Assembly: GCA_029932795.1 (NCBI GenBank)
Contig: JAOZPL010000017.1
Coordinates: 1-13,920, forward strand
Length of the DNA stretch: 13,920 nucleotides
Direction of reading: 5' to 3'
From: Candidatus Zixiibacteriota bacterium
Lineage (GTDB): Bacteria; Zixibacteria; MSB-5A5; GN15; FEB-12
In this document: positions 7,350 through 13,920 of the stretch, piece after piece
Position numbering within the stretch: the stretch's first letter is position 1
Layout: every line of letters begins with the position of its first letter
Program-made: the position numbers and the translations under genes
Notes under the pieces: generated by a model
Database searches by the model: none
The model's input: the letters and a program-made list of their open reading frames with translations, nothing else
Told to the model about the DNA's origin: nothing

Positions 7350-8909
7350 ATGAAGCTATTTCTCGATCGCAATAAAACCTTTCTGCCGCGCGTCGACGTC
7401 ATCTACCTCATGACCCGGGTCATGATCCTGCTGAGTATCCTTTGGTTCGCGTTTGCAAGTGAACATTCGATCTTCGAACCCCCTCTTTTCTATGCCATAG
7501 CAGGGATATACACTCTACACCTGGTGCTCTTCTGGGCCGCTACACACGGGAGATTCGATCTCAAACTGGCCTACCTTTCAGCAATCATTTATGATATCAT
7601 CCTGGTACCCCTTTTCATCACATGTACCGGATTGATGCAATCACCATTCTATTTGGCATTCTTTCTGACCGTCTCTGTCGCGGCTTACGTTCTGACCTTC
7701 TGGTTTGCCACGGGGGCGACAATAATCATCACGTCGGCATACCTGGCAACACTTTACCCGGTATTGTCGGTCGACTCGCTATTCGACGTTTCCATGCGGA
7801 TTAGCTCCATGTGGGTTTGCTTCTTGGTGATTTCCTACGTCTCCGATTACCTGCGCCGTTCCGAGCGACGACTCCTGAAGCTGTTCGACACGCTCAACAT
7901 GCGGACATCCGAGCTGGAGAAATCCCAGGCCCAACTTGAAATGATATATGAAAACACCCGTATTCTGGCATCGATTCTGGAGCCGGACGGAGTGGTGAAG
8001 GAAATCATGCGCATCATGGGAAACACGCTGCAATTCCGACACTGCGCCGTCATTTTCCGGAACAGGACAAGCGATTTCTATTACCGGGCCCGATTAACAG
8101 GCAGGCATGTCAACTATCATCTGAAAGCAATTGGGACGGAAACAAAAGACCTGATCCGAAGAGTCTGTGACTCGGACGAGCCGATACGCCTTAAAGACCT
8201 GACTGTCCGTGACGATTACACCCCGCTCAACGGGAAAGCTCGATCCGCTATCATCGTTCCCATGACTGCCCATGGAACGACCCACGGCCTCCTGACTGCA
8301 GAATCACAGGGGAAGGACTTTTTCACGGATCGAGATGTCCAGATGCTTACCATAGTGGCGAGATCAGCCGGTCTGGCACTTGAAAACGCCGCTTTGCACA
8401 TACGCACCGAAGAGCTGACGATTATCGACGATCTGACCGGAATCTACAACTACCGCTACTTTGTGCAAAAGCTCCAGGAGGAAAAAAAGCGAGCCATTCG
8501 TTACAATCTCCCGCTCTCCATTATCATGGTGGATATTGACTGGTTCAAGAAGTTGAACGATAGCTACGGCCACGAAGTCGGTAATATCGTGCTCAAAAAA
8601 CTGGCCTCGATTATCAACCACTGCATCCGTGATGTAGATATTTTCGCCCGTTATGGAGGCGAGGAGTTTGTCATCATCCTGCCGCAAACGCCACAGACTG
8701 AGGCTACCGGGATCAGCGAGCGGATCCGCGAGCAGGTGGAGTCCATGATTATCGATATCGGTAACACCAGCAAGGTCAAAATAACTGTTTCTGTGGGCAT
8801 AAGTTCGTTTCCCGAGAATGGAAAATCTGCCGAGGACCTTGTTTCTGTCGCGGACCAGGCTCTTTACCGCGCCAAAGGCTCAGGCAAAAACCTTGTATGC
8901 GTTGTGTAG
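7350..8909 (+). CDS. Membrane-bound GAF-GGDEF diguanylate cyclase
   Basis: A 519-residue protein expected to make cyclic di-GMP from two GTP. Residues about 15-165 hold five or six membrane helices. A probable coiled coil (about 168-205) leads to a GAF sensor domain (about 205-350), then a GGDEF domain (about 355-519). The catalytic domain has DDLTGIYNYRYF (360-371), the metal-binding stretch VDIDWFKKLND (394-404), the signature GGEEF (436-440) and, five residues upstream, RDVD (427-430), the RxxD inhibitory site. It should therefore be active and product-inhibited. The ligand of the GAF domain is unknown. No EAL or HD-GYP domain is fused, so it is a synthase only. The chosen ATG lacks a good ribosome binding site; the nearest purine run, GAGG at 7328-7331, is too far upstream. 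Met21 is an alternative but would cut into the first helix. The NagZ-like gene follows after 30 bases, suggesting one transcript with the cell-wall genes. Confidence 0.93.
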   Translation: MKLFLDRNKTFLPRVDVIYLMTRVMILLSILWFAFASEHSIFEPPLFYAIAGIYTLHLVLFWAATHGRFDLKLAYLSAIIYDIILVPLFITCTGLMQSPFYLAFFLTVSVAAYVLTFWFATGATIIITSAYLATLYPVLSVDSLFDVSMRISSMWVCFLVISYVSDYLRRSERRLLKLFDTLNMRTSELEKSQAQLEMIYENTRILASILEPDGVVKEIMRIMGNTLQFRHCAVIFRNRTSDFYYRARLTGRHVNYHLKAIGTETKDLIRRVCDSDEPIRLKDLTVRDDYTPLNGKARSAIIVPMTAHGTTHGLLTAESQGKDFFTDRDVQMLTIVARSAGLALENAALHIRTEELTIIDDLTGIYNYRYFVQKLQEEKKRAIRYNLPLSIIMVDIDWFKKLNDSYGHEVGNIVLKKLASIINHCIRDVDIFARYGGEEFVIILPQTPQTEATGISERIREQVESMIIDIGNTSKVKITVSVGISSFPENGKSAEDLVSVADQALYRAKGSGKNLVCVV

Positions 8910-8939
8910 TGAAAAAAAGTTGCGTAACATAGAAGAAGA

Positions 8940-9959
8940 ATGGACAAGCAGATGCATACCCTGAACGATTTGCTGGATAATATAGGCCAATTGTTCATTG
9001 TCGGTTTCCCCGGCAAAGAACCACCCGCGCCATTCCTGGATTTTATTGCCGAAGATCAGATTGGCGGCGTCGTTCTCTTCGAAGAGAACTGTCCTACCCA
9101 CCTGACTGCGAGGGAGAATATCGATCGGGTCAAAGCCTATCTTCGCGCGACCGCGCCATTTATCGCTGTTGACCAGGAAGGCGGGCGTATCTCTCGTCTG
9201 CGTGGCGCGCCTGCTGAATTTCGTGCCCCCACTGAGTATGGACGTGGCGGAGGTATCGAGCATTTCCGTGAGGACTATTCCCGCTCGGCAGTATATATGG
9301 AATCCCTAGGGATCAACCTTAACCTGGCTCCTGTCGCCGACATCTATCTCAATGAGCGCAACACCTGTCTGGAGGGTCGCTGCTTTGCCGACACACCAGA
9401 GAAGGTAGCCCAGTATGTGGTGGCGGCTGTAGAGGTGTCCCGGGCCAGCGGTCTGCTGTCCTGCCTGAAGCATTTCCCCGGGCTGGGCGCGGCCTCAACC
9501 GATCCTCACGAAGCCGTTGCTATCGTTGACTACGACAGATTCATCTGGCAGCAACGGGAGAAAATACCGTTTGACGCCGGTGTGAAAGCTGGTGCAGATC
9601 TCCTAATGACCACCCACATTAGCGCCCGCAAACTCGGTGATCAGATCGTTACCGGCTCATGCGAAGTCATCTCCGAGCTGGTTCGGACCGAGCTTGAGTT
9701 CGACGGCCCGATCATTACTGATGATCTCACTATGCACGGAGCAGCGGTGCTGGGCTCTGTCGGGGAACGGGCAGTAGCAGCTCTCAATGCCGGACACGAT
9801 CTCCTCTTGTTCGGAAGCGACTATGAGGCAGCGATGACAGCTTATGACTCTCTGGTAGCTGCGTGTCGGCACGGCGATGTGTCTGCCAAGCGGCTCAAAG
9901 ATGCGCTCGACAGGGTGGGCGGCCTGAAATTCAAACTGGGGCGGTCGGTAGCACACTGA
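8940..9959 (+). CDS. nagZ: NagZ-like glycoside hydrolase family 3 beta-N-acetylglucosaminidase
   Basis: A 339-residue single-domain GH3 enzyme, nearly the length of E. coli NagZ (341). NagZ removes the terminal GlcNAc from GlcNAc-1,6-anhydroMurNAc with or without peptide, in the cytoplasm, during peptidoglycan recycling. Motifs are VDQEGGRISRL (77-87), KHFPG (177-181) followed by DPH with Asp188 and His190, matching the His-Asp acid/base dyad typical of NagZ, and ITDDLTMHGA (259-268) with nucleophile Asp261. There is no signal peptide, in line with a cytosolic role. It lies one base before anmK, which encodes the next step in the same pathway, strongly supporting a NagZ role over other GH3 functions. 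The start ATG follows a purine-rich stretch (AGAAGAAGA); Met5 is a possible alternative. Unlike Gram-positive NagZ forms there is no extra C-terminal domain. No AmpG permease gene is in the window, so how anhydro-disaccharides enter is unknown. Confidence 0.9.
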   Translation: MDKQMHTLNDLLDNIGQLFIVGFPGKEPPAPFLDFIAEDQIGGVVLFEENCPTHLTARENIDRVKAYLRATAPFIAVDQEGGRISRLRGAPAEFRAPTEYGRGGGIEHFREDYSRSAVYMESLGINLNLAPVADIYLNERNTCLEGRCFADTPEKVAQYVVAAVEVSRASGLLSCLKHFPGLGAASTDPHEAVAIVDYDRFIWQQREKIPFDAGVKAGADLLMTTHISARKLGDQIVTGSCEVISELVRTELEFDGPIITDDLTMHGAAVLGSVGERAVAALNAGHDLLLFGSDYEAAMTAYDSLVAACRHGDVSAKRLKDALDRVGGLKFKLGRSVAH

Positions 9960-9960
9960 G

Positions 9961-11163
9961 ATGTCTCTTAACAGGACGCTTGAAAAGAAATCGTTGGTCG
10001 TGCTTGGCCTTAACTCCGGGACCTCCGCCGATGGTCTCGATATGGCCGCTCTCAGATTTACTCCCTACGGGCACGCTACCCACATCCGGTATATCGCCGG
10101 TCGCACCCGACGTTTTAACTCTAACCTCAAACAGCTGATCCATCGGCTGGCCGACACCGAAGCCATAAACCTCGATGAGCTTATCGGTCTGGACAACACC
10201 CTCGGTATCTTCTCCGGTCGCGCCGCGGCTTCGTTTATTCGACTTTTGGCTGCAAAACACGTCACAGTTGACGCCGTGGCCTCGCATGGCCAGACCATCC
10301 GACATCTGCCGGCAAAGCGCAAGGTCGGCCCCAACCGGGTACACGGCACACTTCAGATCGGCTCTCCCGAACAGATCAGCGCCCACACGGGTAAACTAGT
10401 GGTCGCCGATTTCCGACAGGCGGATGTTGCCCTGGGAGGCGAGGGCGCACCGATTACGGTGGAGGCCATGAGACAGCTCTTTGCCGACGAGAGGGAATCG
10501 CGCCTGATTGTCAACCTCGGCGGTATTGCAAACTATTTCTATTTCCCGTCCGATAATGTTCGGCATCGAACCAGAGCCGAGGACTGTGGTCCAGGAAACG
10601 TCCTGTGTGATCTCATTAGCACACTTCTTTTTAACGAAAGATATGACCGGAACGGCAGGCGTGCACTTTCCGGAACCGTCTCTGAGCAGCTTCTTGCCCG
10701 GCTGCTTGATCACCGATTTTTCAAGCGAAGATCCCTTTCGACAGGGAGAGAGGACTTCGGCCCGGAGTTTGCCAAAATAATTCTTGCCCTTGGAAAACGA
10801 TCTCATCTCTCCGGTGAGGATCTCCTGGCCACAACCGCTGAACTAACCGTCAGAAGCATAATCCAGAGAACGAAAACCCTGGTTGCAAGGGATAAAAACA
10901 TTAGAAGTTTGTATTTGACTGGGGGAGGGGTACGTAACAAGTTTTTCACACGGAGATTAAAGGAGTGTTTCACGAACTTGAAAGTAGGCACCGTGAAGGA
11001 ATTGGGTTATGATCCCGACCTTGTTGAGGCAGCCTCGTTTGCCGTCATGGGTTATGACTGCCTGCGCTCGCGCCCCGTGCAGACCCGCTTTAATGGTTAT
11101 CGGGAACCGTTGGTTCAACCTGTACTCGGAAGAATCGTTCAGCCGCCGCAGACGAGAAAATAA
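9961..11163 (+). CDS. anmK: Anhydro-N-acetylmuramic acid kinase
   Basis: A 400-residue sugar kinase of the AnmK family, slightly longer than the roughly 370 usual. AnmK opens the 1,6-anhydro ring of anhydroMurNAc with ATP and water, giving MurNAc-6-phosphate, a step of cell-wall recycling in the cytoplasm. Sequence support: GLNSGTSADGLD (16-27) for phosphate binding, ASHGQTIRH (107-115), TLQIG (130-134), ADFRQADVALGGEGAPIT (149-166), LGGIANY (186-192), EDCGPGN (207-213) where Asp208 fits the catalytic base of the usual DTGPGN motif (Thr is Cys here), STGREDFGPEF (260-270), TGGGVRN (320-326) and EAASFA (356-361). The gene begins one base after the nagZ stop and ends three bases before the SpoIID-like gene, so it sits in the middle of an operon and may be translationally coupled. 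The later enzyme MurQ, which would convert MurNAc-6-phosphate to GlcNAc-6-phosphate, is not in the window. Confidence 0.95.
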   Translation: MSLNRTLEKKSLVVLGLNSGTSADGLDMAALRFTPYGHATHIRYIAGRTRRFNSNLKQLIHRLADTEAINLDELIGLDNTLGIFSGRAAASFIRLLAAKHVTVDAVASHGQTIRHLPAKRKVGPNRVHGTLQIGSPEQISAHTGKLVVADFRQADVALGGEGAPITVEAMRQLFADERESRLIVNLGGIANYFYFPSDNVRHRTRAEDCGPGNVLCDLISTLLFNERYDRNGRRALSGTVSEQLLARLLDHRFFKRRSLSTGREDFGPEFAKIILALGKRSHLSGEDLLATTAELTVRSIIQRTKTLVARDKNIRSLYLTGGGVRNKFFTRRLKECFTNLKVGTVKELGYDPDLVEAASFAVMGYDCLRSRPVQTRFNGYREPLVQPVLGRIVQPPQTRK

Positions 11164-11166
11164 ATC

Positions 11167-12456
11167 ATGGCTCTGTATACTCTCAGGAATATATCGCTGT
11201 TGTCGGTGATGAAACTGCTTTTGCGTGTTGGAACCGGGTTAATTCTGCTGGTACTGGTCTGGAGTTGTGCCTCCGTGCCCGGACTTCGCGAGGAGTCCAC
11301 CGGCACTTTCATCCGCGTTCCCTTTGTGCGGGTTCTCCTAGAGGAGGGCGCCGATCAGGTTAAGATAGGTGCCGAGGCTTCGTTTGCGATTGAGTGCCTT
11401 TCTCAGGGGCAACAGTCTGTTTACTTTTCCGGCCAGCCAGTCACCATCACAAACGAACAGAGACTGCTCAGAGTAACCGACAGGAAGAACAACGTCATTG
11501 AATCAGCCCTGGACGAGGTTAATATAATCCCGCGTGGTTCAGGCAACCGGGTCAGGGTCAACAACAAAAGCTATCGGGGGATTATGAAAGTCCTCCCCAA
11601 CGGGTACACCATCCGTCTTATCAATTTGGTTTATATGGAGGATTACCTTCGTGGTGTCGTCCCGCCGGAGATCGGCCAGCGAACCGACGAAGAAATAGAG
11701 GCTGTCAAGGCCCAGTCTGTTGCCGCCCGGACATACGCCATGGCACACCTGAAGCAGTATGGGGCGGAACCATACGATATGAAATCCAGCGTGATCGACC
11801 AGATTTACGAAGGAATGAGCGTTGAGAACAGGCTTGTCAATAAGGCTATCGAGGAAACGACCGGCAGGGTAATTACCCACCAGGACGAGTTTATCAACGC
11901 CTATTACCACTCCACCTGCGGCGGCACCACTGACAACATTGCCGATATCTGGGACCGTAAAGAAGTGCCTTACCTGAAGTCGGTCGAAGATGGCACCGCT
12001 TGTTCCTGGTCAAAGTACTACACCTGGCAGGAAGTATTCACCGAACCGCAGTTACGCGGGCGGGTGGAACAGTACCTTTCAAGCGACCGCGGGCGTGACC
12101 TGAGGATTGGGATAATTACGGACCTGGAAATAATGCAGCGGACAGCTGGCGGACGGGTGGCCAAGCTGCTCATACGAACCGAAAACCACACCTACAGCTT
12201 CTACAAGGACCGCATCCGATGGGTAATTAGACGCACCTCTGATCCGGAGTTGATCCTTCCCTCGGACCGCTTTGACGTGATCATCGACCGTGGCCCCGGG
12301 GAAAAGATCAAAACTATCACGTTCAAGGGTCGGGGGTACGGGCACGGCGTGGGGATGTGTCAGTGTGGCGCCATCGGTCATGCCCGCGATGGCTGGACCT
12401 GCGAACAAATCTTGAAGCATTATTACACCGGCGTGGAGATCAAGAAGCTGTATTGA
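11167..12456 (+). CDS. SpoIID/LytB-domain lipoprotein, predicted peptidoglycan lytic transglycosylase
   Basis: A 429-residue protein. After a hydrophobic segment comes VWSC with Cys34, an acceptable though atypical lipobox (Trp at -2), so it is probably a lipoprotein in the periplasm. Residues about 150-429 form the SpoIID domain: VVPPEI (164-169) with Glu168 at the catalytic position, EAVKAQSVAARTYA (178-191), NAYYHSTCGG (244-253), whose His and Cys recall the metal site of some SpoIID proteins, and a C-terminal GRGYGHGVGMCQCGA. Known SpoIID proteins cleave glycan strands lacking stem peptides and leave 1,6-anhydroMurNAc ends, the substrate type of the NagZ and AnmK encoded just upstream. 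In non-sporulating bacteria such proteins are envelope factors, so the name does not imply sporulation. Two starts are possible: ATG at 11167 or ATG at 11209, where residues MKLLLRV open a more typical signal peptide. Neither has a strong ribosome binding site. Confidence 0.9.
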   Translation: MALYTLRNISLLSVMKLLLRVGTGLILLVLVWSCASVPGLREESTGTFIRVPFVRVLLEEGADQVKIGAEASFAIECLSQGQQSVYFSGQPVTITNEQRLLRVTDRKNNVIESALDEVNIIPRGSGNRVRVNNKSYRGIMKVLPNGYTIRLINLVYMEDYLRGVVPPEIGQRTDEEIEAVKAQSVAARTYAMAHLKQYGAEPYDMKSSVIDQIYEGMSVENRLVNKAIEETTGRVITHQDEFINAYYHSTCGGTTDNIADIWDRKEVPYLKSVEDGTACSWSKYYTWQEVFTEPQLRGRVEQYLSSDRGRDLRIGIITDLEIMQRTAGGRVAKLLIRTENHTYSFYKDRIRWVIRRTSDPELILPSDRFDVIIDRGPGEKIKTITFKGRGYGHGVGMCQCGAIGHARDGWTCEQILKHYYTGVEIKKLY

Positions 12457-12505
12457 AGCATATGTTTTCGTTGCTTTCTGTTTCGGACATACAGACCTTT
12501 CTCGC

Positions 12506-13920
12506 ATGCAAGCCCGTTTGATCAGAATCAGCACCGTCGCGGTCAGCATCTTGCTGTTGGCCGTCTCTGTCGGTGCCACGGATTTCAGTTACTCGATCGG
12601 CGCCGACGGTGGTGCAATCCTCTTGACGGGTGGCGATTTCTTCAGCTTTGACCAGCCCGGCCACTACGGTTTTCACCTGGGACACCAGCCGGGCAACCGC
12701 TGGCTCGTAGATCTCGGCTATGCGGCTTTTAAATTCTCCAACGACACCAAACAGGACTCCACCTCATCAATTGGAACCCTGAGCAACAACTCCCCCCTGG
12801 ATTTTGAAGCAACCCGCATAAGTCTGATGCTCGGCCGCCTGCTTTTCTCGCCCGAGCGGCGGTTGAACATAGCGCTCACCCTTGGCGGAGGGTTTCTGGC
12901 ATGGCAGGGAATCAATCCGAGCACCAACACGACCTACCAGGTGAAAGGGGAAAAGACAGACGCGACCGATTTCGGCGGCACAGAACTGATTCTGTCATCC
13001 TCAGCAGCCCTGGTTATCACACCCGTTCCAACCTGGTCAGCGAATCTCCACGCCAGGGCCGATTATCTGACGGGCACGGGGGTAGAGTTTGAATCGGCCA
13101 TTCAGACAGCGCGTGACCACTGGCTGCTTGGCATAGGAGGCGGCTTTAGCTTTCATTTCGGTCATCGCGAGAAACAGCCTAGACGCTGGAGTAATGAGAA
13201 GACGTCAGGTGAAACTCAGGCCCCCCAGATAAGGAATCCTTCCCGTGACAGCGATAATGACGGCGTCCCGGACGATGTTGATCAATGCACTAATACACCA
13301 CCGGGGGCACCGGTAGACCGGGTTGGTTGCCCGGTGGACACTGATGGAGATGGTGTCACCGATGGTTTCGATGACTGCCCGGCGACCAGCACCAAGGCTC
13401 GCGGGACGGTGGATATTCATGGCTGTCCGGTTGACTCAGATCTCGACGGTATCCCTGATTACAAGGATACCTGCCCGGACAATCCGGTCGGGGCGCAGGT
13501 TGATTCGATCGGTTGTCCGATCGATTCGGATAGTGATGGCGTCCCCGATGGCCTGGATGACTGCCCGTATACACTGGTGGGTGTAGCGGTGGACCATTAT
13601 GGGTGTATTGACCTCTCAATGCTGTCCAAGCCGATGGTACTAAACATTGATTACGTTCCCGGATCGTTTGAGGTTGATCCGATCAACAAGGAACGTGTCA
13701 AAAGGCTGGCTGGCCTTCTGAATTTCGTCAAAGATATCAAACTGGAAATCAACGGCTACACGGACAACATTGGCACGCCGGTGGCAAACAAGAAGCTCTC
13801 TGAGAAACGCGCCAACCGGGTGCGGTACTATCTGGAAATGTACGGGGTTGAACCCGAACGGATGAAGGTGTTCGGCCGCGGCGAAACGAATTTCGTGGCC
13901 TCCAATCAAACCGCCGAGGG
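12506..13920 (+). CDS. Outer-membrane beta-barrel protein with TSP3 repeats and OmpA C-terminal domain (3' end missing)
   Basis: The frame is open from the ATG at 12506 to the window edge, giving 471 residues with no stop, so the gene is cut. Residues 1-24 form a signal peptide (short basic start, hydrophobic run, VGA before TDF). Residues about 25-230 alternate polar and hydrophobic residues with many Gly and aromatics, as in a small outer-membrane beta barrel. Residues 248-368 contain four calcium-binding thrombospondin type 3 repeats. From about 376 an OmpA-like domain starts, with EINGYTDNIGT (about 414-424), a run of KLSEKRANRVRYYL and FGRGE, the part that holds peptidoglycan through diaminopimelate. 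It probably tethers the outer membrane to the wall. Start: the frame is open further upstream to at least 12452 but has no other ATG or GTG; no ribosome binding site is obvious. It follows the SpoIID-like gene by 49 bases. Confidence 0.9.
   Translation, partial: MQARLIRISTVAVSILLLAVSVGATDFSYSIGADGGAILLTGGDFFSFDQPGHYGFHLGHQPGNRWLVDLGYAAFKFSNDTKQDSTSSIGTLSNNSPLDFEATRISLMLGRLLFSPERRLNIALTLGGGFLAWQGINPSTNTTYQVKGEKTDATDFGGTELILSSSAALVITPVPTWSANLHARADYLTGTGVEFESAIQTARDHWLLGIGGGFSFHFGHREKQPRRWSNEKTSGETQAPQIRNPSRDSDNDGVPDDVDQCTNTPPGAPVDRVGCPVDTDGDGVTDGFDDCPATSTKARGTVDIHGCPVDSDLDGIPDYKDTCPDNPVGAQVDSIGCPIDSDSDGVPDGLDDCPYTLVGVAVDHYGCIDLSMLSKPMVLNIDYVPGSFEVDPINKERVKRLAGLLNFVKDIKLEINGYTDNIGTPVANKKLSEKRANRVRYYLEMYGVEPERMKVFGRGETNFVASNQTAE
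13247..13609 (+). repeat. Four tandem thrombospondin type 3 (calcium-binding) repeats within the OmpA-like gene
   Basis: Four coding units begin at 13247, 13337, 13433 and 13523, of 30, 32, 30 and 29 residues. Each has the pattern D-x-D-x-D-G-hydrophobic-x-D followed by a Cys, then V-D-x-x-G-C near its end. The acidic loops bind calcium in known TSP3 domains and the cysteines could form disulfides in the periplasm. They link the barrel to the peptidoglycan-binding domain. The DNA copies have diverged, so this is an old protein repeat rather than a recent duplication. Confidence 0.9.

Noticed and set aside
7470..7480. TTCGAACCCC resembling a tRNA T-loop
   Set aside because: No matching acceptor, D or anticodon stems are nearby, and it is inside the diguanylate cyclase coding sequence.
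8255..8279. Near-palindrome with CGTTCC and GGAACG arms
   Set aside because: It lies inside the GAF domain coding sequence, has no T tract, and is explained by codons of conserved protein sequence.
12462..12521. A 19-codon frame starting ATG in the gap before the OmpA-like gene, a possible leader peptide
   Set aside because: No ribosome binding site and no regulatory codon runs; it overlaps the OmpA start out of frame and looks like chance.

Overview
The window looks like a chromosomal stretch of a diderm (Gram-negative-type) bacterium with moderate GC, roughly mid-50s percent by eye. Evidence for two membranes is an OmpA-type outer-membrane protein with thrombospondin type 3 repeats and two probable lipoproteins. 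The gene mix (TSP3-OmpA, a SpoIID-like lipoprotein, a bactofilin-like membrane protein, a short CstA) would suit an uncultivated FCB-type or candidate-phylum lineage such as Zixibacteria. That placement is a guess; nothing here fixes the taxonomy. There are no tRNA or rRNA genes, CRISPR arrays, transposases or phage genes, and the region reads as core or housekeeping sequence rather than a genomic island.

Layout: (1) 74-4001 (+): a GH35/GH42-like glycoside hydrolase relative whose catalytic glutamates look replaced, then a lipoprotein gamma-glutamyltransferase with all key residues. (2) 3995-5293 (-): a secreted beta-repeat (bactofilin-like) domain fused to several membrane helices. Its stop codon overlaps the end of ggt tail to tail. 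(3) 5294-5533: a divergent intergenic region. On the minus strand it can fold into an H-type pseudoknot inside a closing stem, followed by an intrinsic terminator, which resembles a riboswitch or attenuator leader. (4) 5534-8909 (+): a CstA-family transporter, then a membrane GAF-GGDEF diguanylate cyclase with an intact active site and inhibitory site. (5) 8940-13920 (+): a tight gene run of a NagZ-like GH3, AnmK, a SpoIID/LytB lipoprotein and a TSP3-OmpA protein cut by the window end.

Block 5 is the most coherent functionally. SpoIID-type enzymes are lytic transglycosylases that leave 1,6-anhydroMurNAc ends, NagZ removes GlcNAc from anhydro-muropeptides, and AnmK converts anhydroMurNAc to MurNAc-6-phosphate. 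An OmpA-like peptidoglycan-binding protein follows, and a c-di-GMP synthase lies directly upstream. I infer a cell-wall turnover and recycling operon. I found no clear new defence or mobile system. The points most worth testing are the structured minus-strand leader, the apparently catalysis-altered glycosidase and the transglycosylase-NagZ-AnmK clustering.
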